Positions 17,600-26,342 are shown, counted from the stretch's first letter. The stretch is DNA of 64,000 nucleotides from Flavobacteriales bacterium UBA4466 (GCA_905182335.1 CAJJBE010000001.1:1-64000); one strand, 5' to 3'. Translations and numbers: made by a program. Notes: generated by a model from the letters alone, not told the origin.

Positions 17600-18136
17600 T
17601 TAGATCTTCATCCCTCTAACGACTCTGTCTTTACGTTTTGTTTTTTGTAATTTCTTACGAACCACTTGTAAATATGCCGTTGCACTACTAGTTGTAGCTA
17701 CGTATAAGTCATTCCCATAAGTAATATCGCCTCCCTTCGAACTACCATTCCAATTCGCGAGCAAATAATACTTCCCAGAAGTTGAGCCGCCTCTCATTAA
17801 GAAAGAAATTGTTCTCCCAACACCTACTTCAAAACGAAGAACCAATTCTCCATTATCTCCATAACTATTAAAAACACACTTTGTTCCAATTGGAATAATT
17901 ACACGTTCTTGATTCGTGTTTGAAGCAGTAACTAAGACACCATCATTATTTGTACTTTGATTTCCTGATTTCTTGTTTTTTTCTAAAATAATAGATGCAG
18001 AGGTGAAAAACTGCACTTTTCTCATTTGCTGTTCTGTTTCCAAACCAAACTCATCTTTAAGTTTGTTTGTATAAGGCACTCTAGTTCCACAGCTCGTTAA
18101 AATGATTCCAGCAACTAATAAAAATGCATATTTCAT
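17600..18136 (-). CDS. Hypothetical lipoprotein
   Basis: The 178-residue protein starts with a lipoprotein signal (LLVAGIILTSCGT, lipidated Cys about residue 16). The mature part is beta-rich with a Gly/Ser-rich middle and a strongly basic C-terminus (RKKLQKTKRKDRVVRGMK). No domain is recognised. It stands alone: a promoter lies just upstream and a terminator downstream. It should be anchored in the periplasmic face of a membrane. Confidence 0.65.
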   Translation of the reverse strand: MKYAFLLVAGIILTSCGTRVPYTNKLKDEFGLETEQQMRKVQFFTSASIILEKNKKSGNQSTNNDGVLVTASNTNQERVIIPIGTKCVFNSYGDNGELVLRFEVGVGRTISFLMRGGSTSGKYYLLANWNGSSKGGDITYGNDLYVATTSSATAYLQVVRKKLQKTKRKDRVVRGMKI

Positions 18137-18151
18137 AATTCTAATTTATTA

Positions 18152-18179
18152 CAAATATAATTAAAGAGTAACTCACAAA
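18152..18179 (-). promoter_or_regulatory. Promoter of the hypothetical lipoprotein
   Basis: On the minus strand a TTTG (18176-18179) and a perfect -7 box TATATTTG (18152-18159) are separated by 16 bases, a little short of the usual spacing. The -7 box ends 15 bases before the ATG. Confidence 0.5.
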
Positions 18180-18214
18180 TGATGCATTATATGTTTAATT
18201 CGTTAAAAACATCC

Positions 18215-18222
18215 TATTTTTG
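18215..18222 (+). promoter_or_regulatory. -7 promoter box TATTTTTG for the MBL hydrolase gene
   Basis: A perfect TAnnTTTG match lies 20 bases before the ATG at 18243, which predicts a 5' leader of about 14 bases. The -33 element is poor (TTTA near 18193). Confidence 0.5.
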
Positions 18223-18242
18223 TACTTTACAACTAAAGAAAA

Positions 18243-18887
18243 ATGGCATTATTAATTCAGAAGTTTTCGTTTAATGGATTTCAAGAGAACACATACATCG
18301 TTCAAGACGGATATAACTGTGTGATCATTGACCCAGGTTGTTATGAAAAACACGAACAGGATGAATTAATGAATTATATTACACTCAATAACTTAAACCC
18401 AGCCGCGTTGTTATTAACTCATGCACACATTGATCATGTTTTAGGGTGTTCTTTTGTTCTTTCCAAGTTTGAAATAGATTTTTATATGCACAAAGAAGAC
18501 ACTAACACATTAAATGCGGTTTCGGATTATGCGCATGTTTATGGATATCCTGGGTATTCTGCTCCATCAGCGCCAAATAAAGTTCTAAAACATGGCGATG
18601 TTTTATCTTTTGGAGACATTCAACTTGAAGTAAAATTCACCCCAGGACACTCAGCGGGACATGTTGTCTTCTACAACGAAGAAGCTGGCTTTGTTATTAA
18701 TGGTGATGTCCTTTTCGCTGGAAGTTTCGGAAGAACAGACTTGCCAGGAGGAGATATTGAAATATTAAAGGGTTCTATTCACAATATAATGTTTAAGCTG
18801 CCCGAAGAAACCGTTGTTTACTGCGGTCATGGTGGAGAAACGACAATTGGTCAAGAAAAAAGAACAAATCACATACTTCAATTTTAG
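18243..18887 (+). CDS. MBL-fold metallo-hydrolase (glyoxalase II-like)
   Basis: The 214-residue protein carries the full zinc-binding set of the metallo-beta-lactamase fold: LLTHAHIDHVLG (about 59-70), TPGHSAGHVVFY (about 138-149), INGDVLFAGSFGRTDLPGGD (about 158-177) and the C-terminal YCGHGGETTIGQEK. The THAHIDH and GRTDLPGG pattern matches hydroxyacylglutathione-hydrolase-like proteins of Bacteroidota. The real thioester substrate is unknown. It is followed after 9 bases by a glycosyltransferase gene, so the two are probably one operon. Confidence 0.85.
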   Translation: MALLIQKFSFNGFQENTYIVQDGYNCVIIDPGCYEKHEQDELMNYITLNNLNPAALLLTHAHIDHVLGCSFVLSKFEIDFYMHKEDTNTLNAVSDYAHVYGYPGYSAPSAPNKVLKHGDVLSFGDIQLEVKFTPGHSAGHVVFYNEEAGFVINGDVLFAGSFGRTDLPGGDIEILKGSIHNIMFKLPEETVVYCGHGGETTIGQEKRTNHILQF

Positions 18888-18896
18888 AATAGTCGA

Positions 18897-20024
18897 ATGA
18901 GGATCGCTGTAAATACACGCTTTTTACTCTCTTCAAAAATGGAGGGATTTGGTTATTACACCTATGAAGTTGTTAAGAGGTTAGTTGAAGAACATCAGGA
19001 ACATGAATTTATTTTGTTCTTTGACAGAAAATTCGACGAGAAGTTTGTTTTCGGTGAAAACGTAACTCCCGTGATCTTAAATCCGCCGGCAAGACATCCA
19101 TTCTTATTTTATATTTGGTTTGAATTTTCAGTAAAAAGAGCATTAAAAAAGTATAAAGCTGATGTTTTTATATCTCCTGACGGATATCTTTCACTAAAAA
19201 GTAAAGTGAAGCAAATTGCTGTAATTCACGATGTTAACTTCGAGCATAATCCGGAAGATGTACCATGGCTTATGCGAAAATACCTGCGGCGATTTTTTCC
19301 AAAGTTTGCACATAAAGCAACCCATATTTTAACCGTTTCTGAATACTCTAAACAAGATATTTGTTCAACATATAAAATCGATACAGCTAAGGTTACTGCA
19401 TTATGGAATGGGGCTTCTCCTAAATTTAAACCTTTGAGTTTAGATCAAAAAACCATGGTTCGCTCCACCTATACTAGGGGAAATCCTTTTTTGTTATTTG
19501 TTGGGGCACTTCATCCAAGGAAAAATCTAGGTCGCCTCATTCGTTCGTTTGAGCAATTCAAGCGCAGTAATTCAAAAGACCAACACAAATTAGTTATTGT
19601 GGGGGCCGAGTTGTTTGGAGGAAAGCTTGGTGAAATTGAAATCTCCTCTTTTATTCGTGAACACATTATACTTACAGGACATGTATCACTTTCCGACCTA
19701 GCGGATATTATGGGGGCAGCAAGCATATTTACTTACGTGCCTTATTTTGAAGGTTTTGGTATCCCGTTGGTTGAAGCAATGAAATGTGGAACGCCGATCC
19801 TTTCAGGAGACAGAACATCGCTTCCTGAGGTTGCGGGTGACGCCGCAATTTATTGCGACCCTTTCAGTATAGAGGACATCAGTGAAAAAATGAGTATCCT
19901 TGCGAATAGCTCATCCATTCGAGAAGAATTAAGCAGAAAAGGACTAAAACGAAGTAAATTGTTTTCATGGGATAGCACTTCTAATGAAATTTGGAGTATA
20001 ATTTGCTCTATTGTAGAGCAGTAG
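18897..20024 (+). CDS. Glycosyltransferase family 4 (GT-B fold)
   Basis: The 375-residue enzyme has a weak N-terminal acceptor domain opening MRIAVNTRFLLSSKMEGFGY. The conserved C-terminal donor domain has FVGALHPRKNLGRLIRSFEQ (about 200-220), then YVPYFEGFGIPLVEAMKCGT (about 285-305) and LSGDRTSLPEVAGDAA. The E-x7-E motif of retaining GT4 enzymes is present within EGFGIPLVE. It probably transfers a nucleotide sugar to a surface polysaccharide or lipid; the acceptor cannot be told. It follows the MBL gene by 9 bases and precedes the collagen-like lipoprotein by 22. Confidence 0.85.
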   Translation: MRIAVNTRFLLSSKMEGFGYYTYEVVKRLVEEHQEHEFILFFDRKFDEKFVFGENVTPVILNPPARHPFLFYIWFEFSVKRALKKYKADVFISPDGYLSLKSKVKQIAVIHDVNFEHNPEDVPWLMRKYLRRFFPKFAHKATHILTVSEYSKQDICSTYKIDTAKVTALWNGASPKFKPLSLDQKTMVRSTYTRGNPFLLFVGALHPRKNLGRLIRSFEQFKRSNSKDQHKLVIVGAELFGGKLGEIEISSFIREHIILTGHVSLSDLADIMGAASIFTYVPYFEGFGIPLVEAMKCGTPILSGDRTSLPEVAGDAAIYCDPFSIEDISEKMSILANSSSIREELSRKGLKRSKLFSWDSTSNEIWSIICSIVEQ

Positions 20025-20046
20025 CGATTTATTAAAATAACCAATT

Positions 20047-21069
20047 ATGAAATTTGTTTTTCTTTCATCATTATTACTTATTGTTTTAAGTTCTTGCGGT
20101 AGCTTTAAAAAAATAAACGTAAGTGAAATACGCACGGCTTACATCGAATATAATCCAATTAAAGCTATTAATTTTGGTAGCAATATCGAAGCAAAGATCA
20201 TGGTTCTAATGAATGACGGCACCGAAATAGATGTAACAAACAATAAGAAACTTAACCTCGTTTCAAAAGATATTATTCGCAACGGAAGCTCTAAAGAATT
20301 CAAAATCGTAAAGCACCCAACATTATTTAGTGACAACACAGCTAATGTTAGCATTACAATTACGGACAAAGAGCAAGTCTTTCAAACAACAGATAGTATT
20401 CGAATTAACTTTAAAGGCAATATGGTTATTAATGCCCGGGGAGTTAGTGGTAGGAATGGTATAAGTCAAAAAAACCGAGGGAGTAGAGTGCTATTACGTG
20501 ATGGTAGACATGCCGAAAATGGTACTAATGGTGTTGACGGCCAAAGCGCAGACAATTATATTTCAAATATTTGGCGTGAAGATCGTTTTACTCATATTTA
20601 CATTAAAAATCAACGAACCAATTTAGTTTGGCGCTATAAAACATTGGGCGAGGGAACTATAACGTTCAATCTTAACGGTGGTAATGGTGGTAACGGTGGT
20701 AATGGTGGTAATGGTGGCAATGGTCGTGATGGTAGTTTAAATGAAGGCAAGTATAAACGCCCTGGTAGCGGCGGTGATGGTGGAAATGGAGGTGCCTCAG
20801 GTAGCGGTGGGAACGGAGGGTCGATTCAAGTTACTATTCACACTAATAATTCACAAATCGAACCTAAGATGTTGTATTTCACTAATGGGGGGCATCGAGG
20901 AAATCCTGGTAAAGCCGGTAAAGCTGGTAAAGCCGGTACTCATATAACTGGACAGACCGCTGGTAGAATAGGCAAAACAGGTATTACAGGGAATTCAGGG
21001 AGAAATGGACTAGACGGCCAGGCGCAACCAATCAATTTTCAAGATTTCGATTCAAATCAATTTATGTAA
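20047..21069 (+). CDS. Collagen-like Gly-rich lipoprotein
   Basis: The 340-residue protein has a lipoprotein signal (LLIVLSSCGS, Cys at residue 17) and a beta-rich domain (about 25-125). Gly-rich segments follow: a short one (about 130-165), an NGG triplet array (about 210-230), GSGGDGGNGGASGSGGNGG (about 240-260) and a Gly-X-Y collagen-like tail (GNPGKAGKAGKAG, then GRIGKTGITGNSGRNGLDG, about 280-325). At DNA level the NGG array is a 9-base tandem repeat and could change length by slippage in frame. Surface stalk or matrix functions are known for bacterial collagen-like proteins; here that is inference. Its last 13 bases overlap the end of the convergent DUF420 gene. Confidence 0.75.
   Translation: MKFVFLSSLLLIVLSSCGSFKKINVSEIRTAYIEYNPIKAINFGSNIEAKIMVLMNDGTEIDVTNNKKLNLVSKDIIRNGSSKEFKIVKHPTLFSDNTANVSITITDKEQVFQTTDSIRINFKGNMVINARGVSGRNGISQKNRGSRVLLRDGRHAENGTNGVDGQSADNYISNIWREDRFTHIYIKNQRTNLVWRYKTLGEGTITFNLNGGNGGNGGNGGNGGNGRDGSLNEGKYKRPGSGGDGGNGGASGSGGNGGSIQVTIHTNNSQIEPKMLYFTNGGHRGNPGKAGKAGKAGTHITGQTAGRIGKTGITGNSGRNGLDGQAQPINFQDFDSNQFM
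20674..20727 (+). repeat. 9-bp tandem repeats encoding Asn-Gly-Gly
   Basis: About five units of AAYGGTGGT in a row, in frame within the collagen-like lipoprotein gene. Gain or loss of units would lengthen or shorten the protein without a frameshift. Confidence 0.8.
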
Positions 21070-21578
21070 TAAGGAGAAATCATTAGGTAAACTAGAACTC
21101 CAGTGACAGCGACATAAAACCAAACTGGCCATGTAAAGCGTGTCCATTTTTTGTGCTTTTCAAAATCTCCTTGCCAGGCAAATAAATAGGTAAATAGCAC
21201 TAAAGGTACAATCACAAAGCTCAAAAAAATATGGGAAATAAGAATTAAAAGATATAACGCTCGCATTTCTCCGCCGTATTCAGTAGAGTCAGATGTCATG
21301 TGATACGCTACATATAATGCTAAGAATAATAAAGAAAGCAACAAACAAACTCGGATTATGCCCCTATGAATGTTCTTGTTCTTTTTTTTAATGGCAACAA
21401 GAGCAAGCACCAATAATACCGCTGTTATCCCATTAATAGTTGCATAAACTGGTGGTAAAAAAGACAAGTCAACACCGTCAACCTTAACTCCGAAGAGAAC
21501 CGCAACAACGACTGGAATGACTACCGATAAGGTATAAATTAATATTCTCGCTTGCCTTACTTTATTTTGATCCAACAT
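21057..21578 (-). CDS. DUF420 membrane protein (cytochrome oxidase accessory)
   Basis: The 173-residue protein has five predicted membrane helices (about 12-30, 42-62, 77-95, 105-128 and 147-167) with conserved His residues (VAYHMTSD and ISHIFLSFVIVPL). This matches the DUF420 family, which is regularly encoded with caa3-type oxidase assembly genes, for example YozB in Bacillus. It is the last gene of the operon and starts 2 bases after the SCO gene. Its molecular role is not established. Confidence 0.8.
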   Translation of the reverse strand: MLDQNKVRQARILIYTLSVVIPVVVAVLFGVKVDGVDLSFLPPVYATINGITAVLLVLALVAIKKKNKNIHRGIIRVCLLLSLLFLALYVAYHMTSDSTEYGGEMRALYLLILISHIFLSFVIVPLVLFTYLFAWQGDFEKHKKWTRFTWPVWFYVAVTGVLVYLMISPYYIN

Positions 21579-21580
21579 TT

Positions 21581-22231
21581 CTATTTAATATTTAATAAGC
21601 TTCTTAAATGTACCTGTAATAAATCTACTTGTTCTGTATTTGTTCCTTGGTAAATTCCACGAACATAACCCTCGGTATCAACGATTGCAAAATAGTCTGT
21701 ATGTCCAAAACCGCCATCGGCTAAATCATCACGTTCAGCCCCATTAAAAAAGCTCTTAGCCAATACGTGAGTTCTTTCTTCATCACCGGTAAAAAAGTTC
21801 CAATTAGAAACCCCTTCTATATCATAAATATCACGATACTCTCTCAGCCTCTTTGGTGTGTCACGGTCAGGATCAATTGAAAAACTCATAAACTGAACAT
21901 CTTCTGCTAAATCTTGCATTTCAAAATTTAACCGTTTCATCTGAGCCGTCATTGTAGGGCAAATAGTAGGGCAATGTGAAAAGAAGAAATCTGCAACCCA
22001 AACCTTATCTTTCATAGATTCGGATGTAATCATTACTGAATCCTGATTCAAGTATTTAAACGAAGGAACCTTCTGGTAAATAGTATCGGCAACTTCTCGC
22101 CCATCAACGACTGAATATTCTAAATCGCGCTCACCCAAAATTGGTAAAGCAGGCATTTTTTTCTCACTACAAGAGAACAGAACAACTACAAAAAGGAGCA
22201 GTAAACTAGTTCTTTTTAACACTTTCAGCAT
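21581..22231 (-). CDS. SCO1/SenC copper chaperone for cytochrome oxidase
   Basis: SCO proteins deliver copper to the CuA centre of cytochrome oxidase or reduce its cysteines. This 216-residue lipoprotein (LLFVVVLFSCSEK) has a thioredoxin fold with the copper-binding FSHCPTICPTM (CxxxC, about 90-98) and the distal His in GGFGHTDYFAIVD (about 176). All three ligands are present, so it is a full SCO. It overlaps the upstream SCO-like gene by 26 bases, which implies coupled translation. Confidence 0.9.
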   Translation of the reverse strand: MLKVLKRTSLLLLFVVVLFSCSEKKMPALPILGERDLEYSVVDGREVADTIYQKVPSFKYLNQDSVMITSESMKDKVWVADFFFSHCPTICPTMTAQMKRLNFEMQDLAEDVQFMSFSIDPDRDTPKRLREYRDIYDIEGVSNWNFFTGDEERTHVLAKSFFNGAERDDLADGGFGHTDYFAIVDTEGYVRGIYQGTNTEQVDLLQVHLRSLLNIK

Positions 22232-22889
22232 TTTCTTTATCGTATTGCTTTTTCAATAACGCAACATGTTCACGCATTCTACGAATCATTCCTTCAGACT
22301 TACCTGAAAGTACCATTCTAAGATGGTTGTTTTTATCCAAAAGCATCATTAACTCTTGGAACGCTTCACCGCCATAATACTCTTCCCCCTGTTGAAGTAA
22401 GTTGGCATCATTATGTTCAAAGTTATAAAGCTTTTTAGGGTCTCCTGAAGCTACTAACCATATGTTAGGGTCATATCCCTCAACCTGGTCTTTAAGCATG
22501 TCGCTAACAGCTGATAAATCCTTCATTCGATTTCCTTTACCATCAGTAACAAAAGTAATAATTCTCAAGGAACCTTCTTTCCCCGACTTATCGCGCATTT
22601 TTTGGTAAATCAAATGATTTAAGTGCCAGAAAGAAACAGAACAATTCTCAGGACAAGTAGGCTGAAGTACATTTATTAATACAGAATACTCCTTAAAGTC
22701 CTCTGCAGTATATTTCACTCCTTGAGCATCAATAAATGCATAGTTATCAGCTAGACCAAAATCATCAAGTTCCTTGAAGTTATGGCTGCAATTTCTTGAT
22801 GAAATCAATATCAAAATAAAAGCCGGCCCAAGCAGAAGTAAAACTATTAAGATTCTATTTACTCGTCCGACAGCACCCTTCACTTCCAT
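22206..22889 (-). CDS. SCO-like thioredoxin-fold protein lacking the distal histidine
   Basis: The 227-residue protein has one N-terminal membrane anchor (about 11-28) and a periplasmic thioredoxin-like domain with INVLQPTCPENCSVSF (CxxxC as in SCO, about 72-87). In the region where SCO proteins carry the third copper ligand (GxxHT) it reads YYGGEAFQELMMLLDKNNHL, with no equivalent GHT. It may therefore act on disulfides rather than hold copper. Position next to a full SCO suggests a partner role in CuA maturation (inference). Confidence 0.7.
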   Translation of the reverse strand: MEVKGAVGRVNRILIVLLLLGPAFILILISSRNCSHNFKELDDFGLADNYAFIDAQGVKYTAEDFKEYSVLINVLQPTCPENCSVSFWHLNHLIYQKMRDKSGKEGSLRIITFVTDGKGNRMKDLSAVSDMLKDQVEGYDPNIWLVASGDPKKLYNFEHNDANLLQQGEEYYGGEAFQELMMLLDKNNHLRMVLSGKSEGMIRRMREHVALLKKQYDKENAESVKKN

Positions 22890-22901
22890 TTAAAAGTAAA
22901 A

Positions 22902-23270
22902 TTAACTTCCATAAATCTGCAATGCTTCACCATAGGCTGTACCTTCCCATAATAAAATGAAAATCATATACAGCATAAAAATGAAATACGGTACTAATAT
23001 GAAATATTTAAGGCTTTTTCTTTCCTCACCAAGATGCATAAACACCAATACGATATAACCTGCTTTTACTATTGTCATAATAATGAACCCCCACTTAACA
23101 AATGGCCATGCTGCAGAATCTTGTTTAATCATCATTCCAAGCGCAACCTCAACTGCCGTAATAACGGTTAAAAGAGCTGTAACAAACCAAATCTTTTTAC
23201 GAATTTTAACTCCAGCCTCTTCGCTATGGTGACCGTCTAACGAATATTCAATAATATCATCTCTTTCCAT
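22902..23270 (-). CDS. Cytochrome c oxidase subunit IV-type protein
   Basis: The 122-residue protein has three membrane helices (about 26-46, 58-80 and 90-112) with the family pattern WPFVKWGFIIMTIVKAGYIV, then FMHLGEER. This matches the small prokaryotic subunit IV found with caa3-type oxidases. It lies between the subunit III gene and the SCO-like gene in one operon. Confidence 0.8.
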   Translation of the reverse strand: MERDDIIEYSLDGHHSEEAGVKIRKKIWFVTALLTVITAVEVALGMMIKQDSAAWPFVKWGFIIMTIVKAGYIVLVFMHLGEERKSLKYFILVPYFIFMLYMIFILLWEGTAYGEALQIYGS

Positions 23271-23295
23271 AACCGCTAATTTAATTTTTTGATAA

Positions 23296-24318
23296 TTATA
23301 CTAAATAGAAGAATGTAAATACGAATACCCAAACTAAATCGACAAAGTGCCAATAAAGTCCAGTTTTCTCAACCATCTCGTAATGTCCTCTTTTGTGATA
23401 AACACCTCTGACAACACCCATAAGGATTAAAATATTGATCATTACCCCCGTAAACACGTGGAACCCGTGAAACCCCGTAATAAAGAAGAAGAATTGACCA
23501 TATTGCTTTGGTCCATATTCATTCTCGTTTAGGTTTGCACCATAAGTAACTTTATTTGCATTACCCGAGTTTACAACATCTTCATACATCGAAATCGCAC
23601 CATTTTCGATAACATCCCCTTTTGAATAAGTCCCACCAGCCTCTTTGACTAGTAGCCTCATATGCTCATTTTCCTGCTTTGAAATAGTCGCTTCAGAACC
23701 ATCATGAAGCGTAATTACATTGTTCTCAATATGACCCTCTGAGACCGCGTGTTGATACTCGTGTAATAAATCTTCCGTAATTATATCACCAACTTGATGA
23801 TGATGACCAGCTTTTGTTACTTTGAAGTTTTCAATTTCGCCAAAATGCCCTTTAATAATAGCTAAAGACCCATCTGCTAACTCAACCTTTCCGAATTCAG
23901 ATCCATGAATAAAATGAGACCACTCCCATGCTTGAGAGCTTAAGAAAAAGAAACCACCAATAATAGTAGCAATCATCCATTTAACCACTCCTTTTTTGTC
24001 CATTCTATGTCCTGCCTCAACAGCTAAGACCATTGTTACCGAAGAAACAATAAGAATAAATGTCATCAATGCCACATAAATCAATGGATACCCATGACCT
24101 AAAAATGGTAATGAGTTAAATGTTTCCTCTCCAATTGGCCAAGAACCCCCATAGTTGTGTCTCGTGAAACCATATGCAACAAGAAACGCACCAAAAGTTA
24201 GTGCGTCAGACACAAGAAAGAACCACATCATTAGCTTTCCATAGCTTGTACTAAATGGAGAAGTCTTACCTCCCCATAGTGTTTTTGAATCAATTTTTTT
24301 CGAAGCGTGTCCTGCCAT
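23296..24318 (-). CDS. Cytochrome c oxidase subunit III with a large loop insertion
   Basis: The N-terminal helices (GKLMMWFFLVSDALTFGAF and YPLIYVALMTFILIVSSVTM) and the C-terminal helices (FFFFITGFHGFHVFTG, then GLYWHFVDLVWVFVFTFFYL) are typical of subunit III. Total length is 340 residues because about 125 mostly polar residues (about 145-270) interrupt the bundle before the HGFHVFTG helix. The insert contains a His triplet (AGHHHQVGD) and repeated acidic motifs, and is probably extramembrane. Subunit III supports proton uptake and stability of the catalytic core; subunits I and II are not in this window. Confidence 0.88.
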   Translation of the reverse strand: MAGHASKKIDSKTLWGGKTSPFSTSYGKLMMWFFLVSDALTFGAFLVAYGFTRHNYGGSWPIGEETFNSLPFLGHGYPLIYVALMTFILIVSSVTMVLAVEAGHRMDKKGVVKWMIATIIGGFFFLSSQAWEWSHFIHGSEFGKVELADGSLAIIKGHFGEIENFKVTKAGHHHQVGDIITEDLLHEYQHAVSEGHIENNVITLHDGSEATISKQENEHMRLLVKEAGGTYSKGDVIENGAISMYEDVVNSGNANKVTYGANLNENEYGPKQYGQFFFFITGFHGFHVFTGVMINILILMGVVRGVYHKRGHYEMVEKTGLYWHFVDLVWVFVFTFFYLV

Positions 24319-24342
24319 GCTTAATAAATTTTATCTACAAGT

Positions 24343-25401
24343 TTAATGAATAAAAAGTAAAAAAAGTACTAAATAGAGCCATAATAATCCCAAAAAGTGC
24401 CAGAAAATAGCCCCCATTTGTAAGGTAAGGTTCTCTTGTTTATTAATCTTGCCTGAGAATGAGTGTTTTACGAGTTTTACAATATAAAGTGTCGTCACCA
24501 TAACATGCAGTAAATGAAGAAATGTAATTAAATACAAATATGAAGATGCTGTATCTGCGGCTTCCATTGATTTAATTTGCAAGTAATTAGTCAGTTTCTT
24601 GCCATTCATCTGTAGCTCTCTATTTTCATACTGCAACTCTTTTCCTTTGTAATAGACATGGAAATCTTTCCCCATCTTTCCTTTAACAAAAAAATCACCG
24701 CGATTATCTCGAACGTTTACTGCTAAATCTCTCAAACGAAGGCAATCAAGGAACTTTAGTTTACCCTCTTCTTCAGAATATAAGACTCCTCCTATAAGTT
24801 TTAAGGGGGTATTCATAAAAAAGAGTTCAAAATCCTTCCCATATTGCTTTATATTAAAGGATTCTTTCTCACTTACCTCTAGAAATTGAGACATGAAATT
24901 CTGATACGCTTTCATCTCGGTCGCATTCATATTTTTACTTTTCAGTAAAAAATCATTTCCATTCACCTCAACAAAATCACCGTTATACTTTACTTCGAAG
25001 TAATCTCCATACTTGCCATCAGTAACAATGATGTGATTTCCAACGAAATGTACCCCATTGTCAATTAATTGGCCATATCCTTTAAACTGAAAATAAATGA
25101 ATGAAAGCCCTAAGGCTAACGTAATTGAAATTGCTGTTTTCATAGCAGGCATATTTCCTTTTTTCGCAAAAGAAACTGCGGCCTGAATACAAATACTACT
25201 CATTCCAATTATCGCCGTACTTATCCAAAAAGCGCTTGGAAATGTGAATTTCAACCAGAATGAATCTCCCATTGAAACAATGTAGGCAGATGTTAATCCG
25301 GCAAAGACCATGATAATACTAAGCATCGAAACATACACGAGGTTTTTCCTTGCCTTATCTACTTGTTCTTTGTTTTCGTCTTGTAAAAAATCTTCTTTCA
25401 T
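24343..25401 (-). CDS. Second cytochrome oxidase subunit III-type protein, also with a long insertion
   Basis: The first three helices (ARKNLVYVSMLSIIMVFAGL, then AFWISTAIIGMSSICIQAAV) and the last two (YLYLITFLHLLHVMVTTLYI and IFWHFLGLLWLYLVLFLLFI) fit the heme-copper oxidase subunit III family. Between them lie about 170 polar residues (about 110-280) unlike any domain I recognise, with short beta-like repeats such as VKYNGDFVEVNGNDFLL. Bacteroidota often carry two tandem subunit III-type genes. This one starts 12 bases after ctaB and is followed by the canonical one. Confidence 0.8.
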   Translation of the reverse strand: MKEDFLQDENKEQVDKARKNLVYVSMLSIIMVFAGLTSAYIVSMGDSFWLKFTFPSAFWISTAIIGMSSICIQAAVSFAKKGNMPAMKTAISITLALGLSFIYFQFKGYGQLIDNGVHFVGNHIIVTDGKYGDYFEVKYNGDFVEVNGNDFLLKSKNMNATEMKAYQNFMSQFLEVSEKESFNIKQYGKDFELFFMNTPLKLIGGVLYSEEEGKLKFLDCLRLRDLAVNVRDNRGDFFVKGKMGKDFHVYYKGKELQYENRELQMNGKKLTNYLQIKSMEAADTASSYLYLITFLHLLHVMVTTLYIVKLVKHSFSGKINKQENLTLQMGAIFWHFLGLLWLYLVLFLLFIH

Positions 25402-25413
25402 GACTTTTAAAAT

Positions 25414-26316
25414 TTATTTAAGGAGTGATTCAATAACATCTAAACTACGATCAAATACATACGCAAATTGTACAATTGGCAGATAAATAAATGATGCAAA
25501 CATCAACTTACGAGCATCTTTGTCGTCACATGTTAATAATAACTTATATGCATAATAGAAGAATCCGATACCTAGTAGCGTAACAATAATCATTGAACAT
25601 ATCCCAGAAGTGCCAAGCGCCCAAGGCAAAAGACTGAATGGGATTAACACAATTGACCAAACGACAATTTGATACGCTGAATTTTTTGATTTCCCATGCT
25701 TAGAAGGTAATAAAGAGAACCCTCCAGCTTTATAGTCATCATAGGCAACCCATGCAATTGCCCAAAAATGTGGAAACTGCCATGTGAATTGCACAAAAAA
25801 CAAAATGCCTGGAATTAAACCAAACTCCCCTGTACAAGCTATTGCGCCAAGCATAGGGGGTATAGCACCAGGGATTGCCCCAACAAAAACTGCCCATGGA
25901 GAAATCCGCTTCATAGGTGTATATGCAAAGACATAAAGTACATATGCCAATAACCCTAATAAAGCTGAAGGAAGATTAATAAGTAAAAGTAATGCTGTCC
26001 CTGTAATTAATGAAAAAACAACAACAGTATATGCCTCAATAATAGACATGCTACCTTGAGGAAGTGGTCGATTTTCAGTTCGCTTCATTAGTCTGTCTAA
26101 TTCACGTTCCCAAATTTGATTAGACCCATTTGAGGCAGCAGTTATAAGTAACCCACCAACTAAAAGATAAGTCAATTCTGACCAATCACTACCCCCAACA
26201 AACAAATAACCCGAAAGTGCAGATACAATTACCAAAGCAGACAGCCTGAACTTTGTAAAGACCATATAATTCTTCATTTTACCTTTAAATCCCATATTTG
26301 GTGAAGTGCTATCCAT
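25414..26316 (-). CDS. ctaB: Protoheme IX farnesyltransferase
   Basis: The enzyme converts heme B to heme O by adding a farnesyl chain, needed for aa3/caa3 oxidases. This UbiA-family membrane protein has about eight helices and the prenyl-diphosphate motif NQIWERELDRLMKRTENRPL (about residue 85 on), where the usual Asp residues are partly Glu, plus the second loop YDDYKAGGFSLLP. I set the start at the ATG at 26316. The longer frame begins with a TTG at 26337 that lies inside a TAnnTTTG promoter box. It heads the oxidase accessory operon, each gene separated by 26 bases or fewer. Confidence 0.88.
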   Translation of the reverse strand: MDSTSPNMGFKGKMKNYMVFTKFRLSALVIVSALSGYLFVGGSDWSELTYLLVGGLLITAASNGSNQIWERELDRLMKRTENRPLPQGSMSIIEAYTVVVFSLITGTALLLLINLPSALLGLLAYVLYVFAYTPMKRISPWAVFVGAIPGAIPPMLGAIACTGEFGLIPGILFFVQFTWQFPHFWAIAWVAYDDYKAGGFSLLPSKHGKSKNSAYQIVVWSIVLIPFSLLPWALGTSGICSMIIVTLLGIGFFYYAYKLLLTCDDKDARKLMFASFIYLPIVQFAYVFDRSLDVIESLLK

Positions 26317-26334
26317 GAAAGAAAATTTGCGCTT

Positions 26335-26342
26335 CAAAAATA
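26335..26342 (-). promoter_or_regulatory. -7 promoter box TATTTTTG for the ctaB operon
   Basis: A perfect TAnnTTTG match on the minus strand lies about 18 bases before the ATG at 26316. It overlaps the alternative TTG start, which it makes unlikely. No clear -33 element is seen. Confidence 0.45.
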
